Origin: Eonycteris spelaea
Taxonomy: Eukaryota > Chordata > Mammalia > Chiroptera > Pteropodidae
Assembly (NCBI GenBank): GCA_003508835.1
Contig: PUFA01000166.1
Coordinates: 2,156,001-2,220,000, forward strand
DNA length: 64,000 nucleotides
Reading direction: 5' to 3'
The notes under the pieces were generated by a model. The model was not told the origin of the DNA. It saw only the letters and a list, made by a program, of their open reading frames with translations, and searched no databases. Numbering within the stretch: the stretch's first letter is position 1; every line of letters begins with the position of its first letter. Below are positions 12,265 through 24,299 of this stretch, one piece after another. The position numbers and the translations under genes were made by a program.

Positions 12265-14995
12265 ATACCTTTTTTTTAATAATTTCATTTTTTCAGTTAC
12301 AGTTGACATGTTAGTTTCAGGTTTAAAACATAGCGCTTAGACATTTATATAACTTAACAAAGGGATCACCCAATAAAACCCATCTGCCACCATACCTGGT
12401 TATTACACTATTACTCAGTATATTCCCTATGCTATATTTTAGATGCCCATGATTATTTTGTAACTACCATTATGTATTTCTTAATCCTTCACCTTTTTGA
12501 CCTCTCCTCCCCAACGCTTTTTTCTGGAGTTTTGTTCTGGCCTTTTGCTGTCTTGTAGGCAGCATATGTAAGGATCTTGTTTTCTTATCCATTCAGCCAC
12601 CCTATGTCTTTTGATTGGAACATTTAATACCTTTAAAGTAATTGTTGATGGATATGTGGTTATTGCCATTTTATTATTCATATTTTTATCTTTTTCTTTA
12701 AGAAGTTTCTTAAACATTTCTTAGAATCCTGGTTTGATACTGATAAACTGCTTTAGCATTTTCTTGTCAGTAAGCTCTTTATCTGTCCTTCAATTCTAAA
12801 TGCTAGCTTTGCTGGGTTGAATAATCTTAGTTAGAAGTGCTCGTTTTTTGTCACTGAATAATTTGTGCCAGTCACTTCTGGCCTGCAAAGCTTCTGTTGG
12901 TAAATCAGCTGACAGTCTTACGGGAGCTCCTTATAGGTAACTAACTGCTTTTCTCTTGCCACTTTTAAGGTCTCTGTCTTTATCCTTTGGCATTTTAATT
13001 ATGATGTGTCTTGGTGTGGGCCTCTTTGGGTTCATCTTTTTTGAGACTCTCTGAGCTACCTGAGCTTATCTGTCTGTTTCCTTCACCTGCCTATGGAAGC
13101 TTTCCATCATTATTTCTTTAAATAGGTTTTCAATTTTTTATTATCTCTCTTCTCCTTCTCATTCTCCTGTGCTTTGAATGTTGTTACATTTGATGTTTTC
13201 CTAGGGGGCCCTTAAACGTTCCTCATTTTTTGGATTCGCTTTTCTGGGTTCTGTTCTGATTGGGTGTTTTTGGCTACCTTGTCTTCCAAATCGCTGATTC
13301 AGTCTTCTGCTTCATCTAATCTACTGTTGATTCCCTCTAATGTATTTTTTTATTTCAGTTATTGTATTCTTCATTTCTGACTTGTTTGTTTGTTTGTTTT
13401 CTATCTCCATTGTTACATTTCCTGTCTCTTTGTTGAAGTTCTCACTGAGATCATTGAGCATCCTTATAACCAGGGTTTTGAACTCTGTATTTAGTAAATT
13501 GCTTGTCTCCATTTTGTTTAGTTCTTTTTCTAGAGTTTTATTCTGTTCTTTTGCTTCTTTGCCTTTCAGTTTTGGCCACCTCCCTGTGTTTATTGCTGTA
13601 TAATAGGTAGAACTGCTGTGTTTCCCAGTCTCGATGATGACCTTATGCAGCAGATGCCCTGTGGTTCCAGTGGCACAGTCTCCCTTGTCAGCTGAGCTAG
13701 GTGCTCCAGATATGTTTCTTGTGTGGGTTATATGTGTCATCCTGTTGTAGTTGAGCCTTGATTGCTATTGGCACATCAGTGGGAGGTGTTGACCCTCAAG
13801 TTGATCCATTGTGTGGACTGGCCATGACTACAGTGGAGGAGCTGTTGTGTAGGGGCTCACCTACAGAGCAGGATTCGCTTTGGCAGACCTCTGGCACCTG
13901 CCAAGACTTCCCTTTGGGTGCATCATTTGTGGAGGTGATCGGGTGGTGCTCAGGAGTGGTCTGAAGCTGGTCACCAGGTATGTTGGTTCTGGGGCCTCTT
14001 AGAAGGGGCTCTGGTATAGGCCAAGGCCCCCGCTACCAATGCCCTGCCCAGGGCCACTTGGAATGAGCCACAGAGTGATCTGCAGAAGGTTGCCACTTGT
14101 GCTTGGAGGTCCCTGGGAGAGGTTAAGTTGTGAACTGAGCCTGGCTGCTACTAGTGCCAGGCTTGGGGCTGCTTAGCAAGAAGTACAGGGCACACTGAAG
14201 CCAGATGCTGCTTGTTTGAGAAATTTTTTTAAAGTCCACAGCATGAACTAAGATAGGCTATTTGTATGAAAAAGTCTCTGGAAGCAGCTTGGGTGGGCCC
14301 AGAAATTAAGGAAGGATGGGGGAGGATCTCAGGGAATCACCAGGGCAGGGAAAATGGTGTTAGGTTAATGGAGACTCAGATGTGGTGCTGGCCTGTGTGT
14401 TCAGACTGATAGAGGGAGGGCTCAACAAAGGAACAATGGATACTGCCAACATTTCTATCTGGGAGAAAGCTGACACTCTAGCCCTTGTCCTGAAGCCAGA
14501 CAATTTATTTTCTCCTTGTTTTTCCCCAGTACCTTTCATGCTGCTGCCCCAATGAGCGAGTCCATGAGCGAGTAGTCCATGTGTGAGCCCTTTAAGAGAA
14601 ACACCTGATATTCCAGCAGCCCTTCATCCTGCTCAGCCACAATCTCTGCTGGTTTTCATAGCCATAAGTTATGGGGACATCTCTCTCTGGCACTGAAACC
14701 CTAGGACAGAAAGCCTGATATGGGGCTGGGACCCCTTGCTCCCAAGAGGGAACCTCAACTGAGATATCTCTCCAGATTTTTAACTCATGTGTGGGTGTGG
14801 GACCAGCCCATTCTGTGTCTCTGCCTCTTGTGCCAGTCTCATGGCTTCTTCTTTATGTCCTTAGTTACAGAACTTCCATTCACCTAGTTTTCAGGCGATT
14901 CTCTATGATGGTGGTTCTGTAGTTTAGTTGTAATTCTGATGCTGTATGAAACATTTCTGATGTCTATTGAAATAATTTTTTGCCTTACAGTATTT
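12265..14995 (-). mobile_element. ORF2-deleted LINE-1 ('half-L1', HAL1-like)
   Basis: Read on the minus strand from about 14995, the element has a GC-richer 5' region (14995-13740), an ORF1 frame (13740 to about 12900) and the spacer that follows ORF1 in old L1s. Only the first part of ORF2 follows, around 12570-12650 (a GGCTGAATGGAT block and the 'tgctgcctacaaga' block). It then runs straight into an L1-type 3' end (12480-12290) and an A-rich tail at 12270. About 3 kb of ORF2 is missing. This is the layout and approximate length of HAL1 elements. A later internal deletion of an ordinary L1 would look the same. Confidence 0.6.
13321..13740 (-). pseudogene. L1/HAL1 ORF1 remnant (N-terminal part)
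   Basis: A 139-codon open frame on the minus strand. Its second half resembles the L1 ORF1 coiled-coil region: Lys/Glu-rich, with 'LNKMETSNLLNTEFKTLVIR' followed by 'NKSEMKNTITEIKK'. L1 ORF1p is an RNA-binding chaperone trimerised through this coiled coil. The frame stops at 13321, before the RRM and C-terminal domains, although homologous DNA continues to about 12900. It is therefore truncated and non-functional. Confidence 0.7.
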
Positions 14996-15004
14996 TTTTC
15001 TTGT

Positions 15005-15057
15005 ATTAATAGATCTTTGCCCTTTTTTTCTTTTTTTTTCTTTTTTTTTTTTTTTTG
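15005..15057. repeat. T-rich homopolymer tract
   Basis: Runs of 7 to 17 T separated by single C, at the upstream edge of the half-L1. It may be the A-tail of another antisense retrotransposon, but no body was recognised. Confidence 0.8.
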
Positions 15058-17008
15058 GTTTATGATATGACTAATGTAGCAGTTAAGGATATGTTTAGGT
15101 GGAAATAAAAACTCGACTATAGTTTCTTAAACAAGTGAGGGGAGGTATTTTTTCTCGAATAGCAAGATCAGAGATAGATGTGGGTCCATCTGCTCAGAAA
15201 CCCAGGCTGTATATTTATTTCTATTTACTGTTCACAGTGGGCATCTTTGTTCCTCTTACTTGTTTCCTTCTTACGAGGTTTTATGGGGTGGGAGTTGGGT
15301 GTTGTGGGGTGGAGAAAAACCTTTATTGTCAGTATTACATGATATAATATTCTCTTCTAGCGTGTATAGAATCTTTGTCTCGTGTTTCATAAAATTTACC
15401 ACATTTTATGAAAGTTCTTTAATTAGAAGATAGGATCTTCTGTTCCTACAGTAGCAGTCACCATTACCAAATGGAGTCACTGGGAAGAAAATGCTTAGGT
15501 AGTTGTCTCTTAGAGCCAGAAGCAGTTCAGTGCTCAAGTCTTAGTAAACCAATATCATTAATGACTAGCACATAGGAATATACTTAGATTTCAAAGCATC
15601 AATGCAAAATAAAATAGGTCTTAGCAAGTTGAGTTCTGTATATAGGAATAGTTAGTATATATATTCTCTGAAGGGATGTTACCATTAGTTTCTATAGTTT
15701 TTCAGAAGAGTGATTAAATATCAATATTTTCCATGAAATCTAACATCACTTTGAATCATTTCCTGGGGCATTAGTGAGACTATCAGGTAGCCCTTCTTAC
15801 CTAAAAAATGTGACTTCAAACTCCTCCATCCCTTATCCCTTTCTCTGAAACATCTAGTACATCTGATTTCACCTCTAATCTTGTCCCAAACCGTTAGGAT
15901 GGGTGCATGGAACCATGTGGTTTGCATTAATAGCCTTCAGTATCTATAAAACAAGGTAGTCTATTTCTGTTTTGTCCTTAAATGATTAACCATATTTAGA
16001 ATGGTTTTAGTGCTTCCCAGGGGACCACTAGAAAAAAATATACCTGATGTTTGATTTGTGCTAAAACTTAACAAAACACTTACCTACCTATTTCATTCAG
16101 TCCTCCTTTTGAGACATGTGCATAAGAACTCCATAGCTATAAGAAGTAAAGAATATTTATCTCCATTATAGATAATAAATGGCACTTTCAGCTCAAACTG
16201 TAAAAGAATAATTACTACATTCAAAGCAGGAGATTTTCTTTAAAAACTTTAATTTTTTTTCAACATTAGGTGAAAGTGTACAAGCAGAGCCTGGTGTTAG
16301 ATAAATATTTGTTGAGTGACTACACTCTTAGTTGGACATTTTCTTTTATGCACTAAAACTGCTAATCCAATTTTGAATGCCCTTTTGTCATCATTAATCC
16401 TTGTCCAACACAACAGTGTTAAACAAACCAGGTGTCTTTTCATCGAAGGACATGGAAAGCGTTTTTTATGAGATTAAGCATTGTGCATGTATTTTTCCTT
16501 TCAGTGCGTTTGTGTGCATTGTTTTACATGGGTCACTTCATAAATTTTGTGCATTACTTAATCATTGTATTGAGATATATTCATAACAACTCTTGAGAAG
16601 GAAGTTTTTAGAAACTCCTAAGTATTCTATTCTACTATTTTCATAGATTTTTTTATGGGATTTTATTTTTATATTTCACTGAAATTATTTTTCTATACTT
16701 GAGGATCCTTTCTTTTTTCCCATCCTTCCTGGTCAGAAAGAAAATGTATCTGTCTGACTAGTTAACCTTTTGAACTTGACATTTGAACACTCACTTTTCT
16801 TTATTCTCTATGCAATAATCATCCCAATTTTCTTATTTTTTTCTCAGAAGTTTTCAACTCCTAAGTTATCTTCTTGTTTCTCTGAGCCAGTCAACTCCAT
16901 CTTAAATCTGAAATCTCCTATTACTATTGTAATTACGTGATAATTTCTGTTTATAAATTTGAATTAAATTAAATTTAAGTTTTGTTGTGTTTTAAGTGTC
17001 TAAAATAA

Positions 17009-17167
<159 letters not shown>

Positions 17168-17415
17168 TAGTTGTTTGTTCTTAGTGTCCATATATACCTA
17201 TGCAGGTCTCCGGCACTGTCAGGTATTTTATTCAACAATATGTTCATTTGTTTTTGTTTACTCAGTCTTTGTGACTGCCACATTGTCTTGGGTGGGACAT
17301 TAAACTTATTTTGAAGTTTAAAAACTATCTCTTTATGCTAATAAAACAATAATCCTTGCTACATATGCCAGTTTTTATTTTTTAATTTGAATACTTTTCA
17401 TTTCAAATTTTATAG

Positions 17416-17575
17416 AATTCTTACCTTTGCAGACATGCTGGAAATCAGGAGACCTAGATTCAAATCCAGGCTTTGCCATTTACTAGCCATAGGACTTTAA
17501 GCAACACACCAAATCTCTTTGGACCCCAATTCTCTAATCTCCTGTAAGAATTTAGGCTAGGTGACAATCAAATAA
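17416..17575 (+). repeat. MIR SINE remnant
   Basis: Plus-strand MIR signature: 'ggagacctagattcaaatcc', 'aggctttgccatttactagcc', and a degenerate 'ctctttggaccccaattctc' corresponding to the MIR core. Confidence 0.75.
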
Positions 17576-18049
17576 GAGTGACTGCAGATCAAAAAATATG
17601 TGAGACTTGGGATATGTCGTCTGGTGTCAACTGGAAGGAAATGACTCGATCCCAATAAAGTATCTTTATTTTGGATTACTGTGTAATTTCTAAATGTATG
17701 AGTTTCAGGCAAAGATGTTCTCTGTAACTATACATTAATGGTGCTGAACATTTTGCTCAAGTTAAATGATTTTCAGTCTATCCAACCCTTTTCACCCTCT
17801 CTCTACCTTCAACGTTAACAAAACCTGAGGAACTTGTGTGAAGAAAACATTAATAATTCACATCATAAACAAATGGAGAGACTACCTGCCTGAAGGGAAG
17901 GTTAATTTAAAACTATTTCTATCTATAATTGTTAAATCATTAAGCTAACATAAGAATAGATAGGCACCTTATGGTGGAGTCCAGAGCTGTGGAATCAGAC
18001 TCTAGCCTATAGAAACGATCAAGTAGGAGAGGCAGGCAAAATTCAACCA

Positions 18050-19045
18050 GTAGTACTAAGACATTGGATAACTCTTTGGAAAAATATACGTATTTAGATC
18101 CTTATCTTACACTATGTAACAGTAAATTCCAGATGGTGATTTTTATTGCATCAAAGTGTAAACTTCTGTATTTGGAGAAACTTTCTTAAAAATGAGAAGT
18201 ATTTTTATTTGCCTAAGAAAAAATAACAACAAATAAACAAAGAGTCCATATCCTTAGCATAGTAGTAAAGAGCTCATACACACTGGTCCAACACAAAGTT
18301 CTCCGCAATATGTAAATAGTAAGATGGTAGGAATAGAGCACTCAGGGAAGAATGCAAGTGCCAAATAAGACCAAACGAAAATGTTCAACCTCATTAGTAA
18401 CTAAAGAAATGTAAATTTAAACAAGCATTTTTCACCCATCAGATTAGCAGAGATTAAAAAAACTGATAATACTCAGCTCTGAGGGAGTTACCCCTGCAGT
18501 GCTGTGGAAACCTCTCTGGAAAGGTTTGAACTTAAGATGTTTATACTCTGGGATCTACCACTTCCCCTGCTAGGGATAATTCTCCAGAAAAGAAGCAGAG
18601 GTACAGGTAAAGATTTATACCACCAAGATATTCAGTGCAATACTGCTTATAATAGGAAAAAATGGAAACAAACCATACATTCTTTAAAAGAATGGTTCAG
18701 TAAATTAGTATATATTGATAGGATAGAATGTATATTAGAATATTTACACAGAATTTTTAATAATCTGAGGAAACGCTCTTTTACATAAAAGGCGGGTTTT
18801 ATTGTGTGTGTATAAATACATATACATACATACATACATATGTACATCAGAAAGAAAAATACACACAGGAAATTACTAGAAGGAAATATGCTGAAATATT
18901 AACAGTAATTGCCTCTAAGTCGTCGTTTTATGGGTGCTATCTCTCACTACTTCTTAGTACTTTTCCTTACTCTACTAATTTGATACAAGGAATTTGCAAT
19001 ACTTTAATAATCAGGGAGAAAAACAATAAAAAAACAAAACTAAAC
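18050..19045 (+). mobile_element. Old L1 (L1M-type) 3' fragment
   Basis: It shows the familiar L1 3' order: 'caacctcattagtaactaaagaaatg', 'agattagcagagattaaaaa', 'ctgcttataataggaaaaaatggaaac', and a frame-broken 3' end finishing in an A-rich tail near 19030. An (ATAC)n microsatellite at 18812-18842 sits inside it. Confidence 0.7.
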
Positions 19046-19369
19046 ATGTGACTGGAAAGACTCTTGAGCACAAAAGGAATGTGAGATCAAGAAAAGGGAA
19101 AATACGAGTTGTGGCTAAGCTTAATTTTTAAAATACCAGCATGCCAGGTATCTAGAACACATCGGTATGCAGTTTACTTTGTGTACAATTACTGTCAGAG
19201 GTTGTTAGGTATTTCCTCCCCAAGATAATTATTCTCTTGACTAAAAAAGCCTCAGCCAGGTAACACCTGGCAAATTTAATAATCCAGTATTTTCACTGTA
19301 CCAAAAAAGAAACTTGATAAATATTTTAAAGCTCTCAGATACAGATTCAGACTAGCACTTTTGCCAGTC

Positions 19370-19845
19370 TTCCATTGATTTAACAAATATTTAATAAGCA
19401 AGTACTGTGCTAGGAACTAGATATTTGGTTAACTTACTAGCTCTACTGAACCAACATTTATTTAAGTTAGGATTATTTATCCTAACTAGTTATCATCCTA
19501 ATTAGTGTCCTTTTTCTCCTCATTAGCTGTTAAAGAAATGCAAATTAAGCAAGATGATGACTATTGGGCCAGCACACTTGTTCCTCCAATCACTTGGAGG
19601 GTCCAAACATATCATATATGAGTAAACACTCCCACAAATAAAGTACTGTGGATTATTCATGAACATAGACAGTAAATAAACTGTAAGACCTTAAAATATG
19701 CATCATTAAGTAGCTGATGTATTCAGTCCACAGACATTGTTGAGTATTGGTGTGCTGAATGCTGATGGATACAAAAATAAATGAGACATGGTGCTTGCCC
19801 TCAGAATGTTTATCAGGGGAACACACAAAATAACTACAAGATGAC
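19370..19845 (-). repeat. L2 LINE 3'-end fragments, antisense
   Basis: Two blocks match the reverse complement of the L2 3' end: 'aacaaatatttaataagcaa' with 'gtactgtgctaggaactag' near 19383-19425, and 'gacatggtgcttgccctcag' near 19786-19805. The sequence between is unclear. Confidence 0.5.
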
Positions 19846-19924
19846 AAATCCTGTATTGAGACTAGGTTTTTGATTATGTATTGGTTTTCTGTGACTTTTA
19901 AAAGAGATCAACAACTATATACAC

Positions 19925-20140
19925 TTATTAAACACAGTTTTGTTGAGAACTTTCCAGGCACTGCTAGGTGCTTTTACATGTAATAATTCATTGTCTCATC
20001 ATGGTCTATAAGCTGCATTTGAGGACATGAAGAAATAGGCTCAATAAGACTGATTGCCATTTATAGAAATTAGCAGAACTGAGATTTATCCATGATTTGC
20101 TGATCTTAAGACCCACATTTCTTCTACTTCTCTGCTGCTT
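19925..20140 (-). repeat. MIR SINE remnant
   Basis: Inverted MIR pattern with 'ggcactgctaggtgctttta', 'catgtaataattcattgtct' and 'gacatgaagaaataggctca'. It is diverged. Confidence 0.55.
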
Positions 20141-21402
20141 TTCTAAACCAAAGTCCTCATCTTAATGAACTCACGTATCAGGAACATAATGAAATCTATA
20201 TGCCAGTATTGGAGCCTCATACTCTGCTCATACTTCTGTTGTGGCAATAACAACCCTCATTACCTACTTTACACCTGTCCAATCCAGCACCCGAAACTTC
20301 CTTCAGGAAAGGTTATTCTTAATCTGAGTGGCCACTGACACCTTGCATAGCACACATCGTGAGGTAGGCATATAGTAACTGTCTGCTGAAGAGGGAGTTT
20401 AAAAAAAAAAGTAGCTGCAGTTAATAAGCAATGAGATGTTGGAAGCCTTTTTTTTTTTTTTAATGGTAACATCTGTCAGCTTATACCTGGCACTCAGTGC
20501 CAAAATGTACAATGATGGGAAGACCAGGGAGTGGAAGAGCAAAAGTAGGAAGAAGGGATGTGTAAGAGAGATTTTTATCCTTAATTAAAATATGAACTCC
20601 TATACCTTTTTCTCTAAACCAACAAACAAGTCAAGTTACAAAGTACTCTAAGACTGTGCCACCCAAAGAAAAAGTGAGCATCCCCGTACCTGTCCTTTTT
20701 CTATCAATGCCTATTTTCCCCACATAATCACTTCTCATCTCTTATTCATTCAGTCCAACCCCCACAAGAACTCTGGCCCTTGTTACCACATGTTTCCGAG
20801 GACAGGACACATTACATACAATGGCCATATCCACAACAGCAGTCCTGACTGCACCACTTTTCTCTTTGAGCCGTCTGCCTTTTAAGACTCTTTTTTTTTT
20901 CCTCACCTCAGCTACCTCTACTACTTTTCACACTCTCCCCCATCACATCCACATAGCAGAGAGCTCATACACACTGCGGGGAGGGAAATCAGTTGCTCGC
21001 ACCTGGGTCCAGCACAACTGCTTTGTTGGAATGGCATTGTGCTAGGATTGTGTGAGAAGCTGCATGCATCGTGGTAGTGCTGGAGGCTCCAGCTCTCAAG
21101 CGGAACCTTTATGTAATGACATCGGAAGTCACTCAGTTATATTTAAGTTTTATGCTTTTAAATTTTTTAAACTTTTAAAAGTTTTTAAGTCCACTTTTTT
21201 GGCTATTTTTAAAGCCTTTGTTATTGAAAATCCTGAAGGAAAAATATTATTGGAAGTTGCAAATTTACTATATCGCAAACCGTAAATCGTAATCTCTAAT
21301 TAAATGATTATCTATATCTAGTTTATCTTATAAAAGTTCACATTTTATGAAAGTTGCTATATGTGTTATGTATGTATTTCTTTCTGAAATTCTACCCTGC
21401 AG

Positions 21403-21637
21403 ATCAAGAAATTCTTCGTAAGTTAGAAAAGGAAAAAATCCTGGTGTTCACACCATCCCGGCGCGTCCAGGGGAGGCGAGTGGTGTGCTACGATGACAGG
21501 TTCATCGTGAAGCTGGCTTTTGAGTCAGATGGTATAATTGTGTCCAATGATAACTACAGGGATTTGGCTAATGAAAAACCAGAATGGAAGAAGTTCATAG
21601 ATGAGCGATTATTAATGTATTCATTTGTCAATGACAA
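21403..21637 (+). CDS. ZC3H12C: ZC3H12C exon: catalytic core of the NYN/PIN RNase
   Basis: A 235-nt exon. Acceptor ctgcag|AT completes the Asp codon; donor ACAA|gtaagt leaves two bases of the Lys codon. It encodes 77 full codons from [10 protein letters not shown] to YSFVND. It carries [18 protein letters not shown] then IIVSND. By family comparison the two Asp of YDD and the Asp of SND correspond to Regnase-1 D225, D226 and D244, which coordinate Mg2+ for RNA cleavage. All three are present, so the nuclease should be active. The basic 'PSRRVQGRR' stretch lies in the region that helps bind RNA in Regnase-1. The sequence is nearly identical to other mammalian ZC3H12C proteins as I recall them. 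Confidence 0.98.
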
Positions 21638-22119
21638 GTAAGTAAAATCATTTACTTATAAGTAGTACTGCTTTCTTGAAAATTTAACTAGCACTGACAA
21701 CAACTACAGAAGCCCTCTCTCTTTGCCGCTGACCAGGCCGAAGGTTACTTCCAACAACTGATTTCCCCACTAAACCTCGGCGGGAGTCAGGAAAACTGCA
21801 GTCATGCCTAAGAAGGCCTGTGTGAGTGACAGGCCCCTGCCCTTCTCTCTATAGGTCACTAACAGAGGAAGTCTCTCTAAGACTCTAAGTAATCTGTAAT
21901 AACTGACAGAGGTAGAATTTCTGTCTTCAAATAATGCAGAGTTTGAACATATTGACCTCCAGTGCACTACCTATAAAATCTACTTAGAGCATAGATATTT
22001 TACTTAAATATATTTTAAATATATGATTTTTTTAAATGTTACATCAATGTAAGGCACTAATTATGATTAAGTTGAATGGATAAATGACATAAACAAGTGT
22101 GTCTCCTAAGAAATGAGTA

Positions 22120-22680
22120 TATTTACACATATGTAGAAAAAGTTCACTTGTTGATAATCAAAATGCAAATTAAATCAACAACGTATATATTTTTTTCATC
22201 CATCTAATTAAAAATATTGTTGCACATGCCTTATGATGTTAAAGATATAATAAAACTGATACACAGTTTGGCAAAGTTTAGCAGAAGCCTTAAAAATATT
22301 TGTACCCTCTTAAGCCAATAGTCTCATTTCTTGGAATATATAATAAAAGAAAATGACCAGACATATTTATTTCTATTTTTTTAATTGTAAGAAATTAAAG
22401 GCACCTAAAGGTACAATAGAGAAACCAATTAAATTGCAGTACATCTAGTGGAATTTTGTTCAGCTGTTCAGAATTATGATTATGAAAAGCTATTAAGAAA
22501 CATGGGAAAATATGTTAAAAAGACAAAAATATGTGTTTGTAAATGGTGTATGCAGAAAAATGACTAAACTACAACACTAAGTGGAAAATAATTGTATCAA
22601 GACTACAGGATTGAGTGACTATCTTCTATTTAAAACTTTCAATGTTGTCATGTTGTTTTTATATTAATATTAAACACTAT
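22120..22680 (+). mobile_element. Old L1 3' fragment
   Basis: L1-type blocks in plus orientation: 'tgataatcaaaatgcaaatt', 'gtttggcaaagtttagcag', 'ccaatagtctcatttcttgg', and 'tggaattttgttcagctgtt'. Strongly diverged. Confidence 0.6.
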
Positions 22681-22914
22681 ATTTGCCAAGGGTTATTACT
22701 CACCATTTTAACACTCCCTTAAGGGTTTATACATTATTCACATTTTATGGGTAAATGCTTGGTTTTTTTTCAAGTTTGAACAGTTGCCTAACTACTAGAA
22801 CTCTTAAGTTACAATTGCTTTTTATTATGCATGCCATGAATTCTTGCTTTCATTGGACAGTCAATCCAAAATAATAAGTTTATTTCCTTAAGACATAATT
22901 CTTTCTCAGCTGAG

Positions 22915-23125
22915 AAGCACCTGAGTGCGAAGAGGATAAACTATGGAGTTAGTTAGATATAATTGAATCTTGACTATGCTGTGTGAACTTAGATTAAAGT
23001 AATTTAATTCATCGAAGCCTCAATTAGAAAAGGTACTAATCTATAAAGTAGAGCTGATACTTCAGAGATCATGCTAGGATGAAATGAGATAACGTGTGCA
23101 CAGTATCTGACACACACTAGGCGTT
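22915..23125 (+). repeat. MIR SINE remnant
   Basis: Plus-strand MIR core and tail: 'ctatgctgtgtgaacttag', 'tcgaagcctcaattagaaaa', 'gctaggatgaaatgagataa' and 'cagtatctgacacacactagg'. Confidence 0.7.
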
Positions 23126-23564
23126 TGGTTAGTTTCAGCTTTCTCCCTCACTTTTTCCTACCTCTCCCTTCTCCCTCAGCCGTCCCTCCTCACTCCCCAC
23201 CTGCTTCATACTGCTTCACAAGATTGATGTTTACAAAACTCTCCTGAAAGGGCACTGTGATCATTTTCTAAAGTTCCTACAAAATCCTAGGACAGAAGAA
23301 GGAAGAAGTAATTAGAACATGCTAGCCTCAAAATTTATTTGAATGAGAACAAATATGAGTTCAGCTTAAAACATTTTAATTTTGTTTTTATTGAGAAGAC
23401 AGTTTCATGTACTGATATTTCTTTCCTATGAATGTTGAATCAAAATACTTGGAATTAAAATTGCAAAAAAAAAATACCTTGGATAAATAAACCTTTACAC
23501 TATCTTTATAATTAAATTAGCAACCTCCTTTCTTGGGTCTTATTTTGTATTTTATCCATGACAG

Positions 23565-23671
23565 GTTCATGCCCCCTGATGACCCTCTTGGCAGACATGG
23601 CCCAAGCCTGGATAATTTTCTGAGGAAGAAACCTATTGTTCCCGAACACAAAAAGCAGCCTTGTCCATATG
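23565..23671 (+). CDS. ZC3H12C: ZC3H12C exon: end of RNase domain and first half of the CCCH finger
   Basis: A 107-nt exon. Acceptor tgacag|GTTC finishes the Lys codon; donor TATG|gtaact leaves one base of a Gly codon. Its 35 full codons run from [10 protein letters not shown] through [13 protein letters not shown] to [24 protein letters not shown] is a Regnase signature closing the nuclease domain. The first Cys of the CCCH zinc finger (QPC) is at the end, so the intron divides the finger after its first ligand. The frame is intact across both junctions. Confidence 0.98.
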
Positions 23672-24299
23672 GTAACTTTCTTTATGAGTATTTAATATAT
23701 GCCTCAGAACACTATGTTGTTAAATGTTTGTTAATAAAGATAAACATTTTTAATTTTGAATGTATATCCTTCTTTTGATTATAATTAAATTTAAAAGCCA
23801 TGAAAAAAATTATTATTTTTACCTAGTTTGGTTCAGTGCAAATGTAGTTCCCTGAATTTCCCTGAGTTCCAAAAACTCAGTTACTTCTACATGAAGTTAG
23901 AAGTTCAGATAGATAAAAATTTGGAGTTCTTACAGCTAGATACACATCAGATGAGCATGGTTTTATCACATTACAGCAATACTTTTTTTTTTCAAAACAA
24001 TGTTCTATCTACTTATAAAATCACACAGGGAGAGAAAAAGCAGGTAGGAATTGAGGACACAGGATATTAGCCAAAAATTCTAGAGGTGATTGTTAATCGT
24101 TCGTTCAGATTTCTTACTGCTGTTAATAGTACTGAAATGGAAAGACCAAAAGGTGACATTTCTTACAAAGACCAGAGTAACACTCGGTGTATCTCCTATT
24201 TCTGCCTTCATTTCTTTCACAAATTAAAGTAGTAGTGCCATACTGAGTTTTCAGAATCCAGTGATGTGCTCCTTTGCCTAATTATTTTATTCTCCATAG
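23672..24299 (+). other. ZC3H12C: ZC3H12C intron (628 nt)
   Basis: A short GT-AG intron in phase 1, gtaact to ctccatag. I see no repeat or RNA gene in it. Confidence 0.95.

Larger units (their letters stand above)
21638..23564 (+). other. ZC3H12C: ZC3H12C intron (1927 nt)
   Basis: A GT-AG intron in phase 2, gtaagt to tgacag. It contains an old L1 3' fragment and a MIR, listed separately. The rest (21640-22110 and 23130-23560) shows no recognisable feature. Confidence 0.95.
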
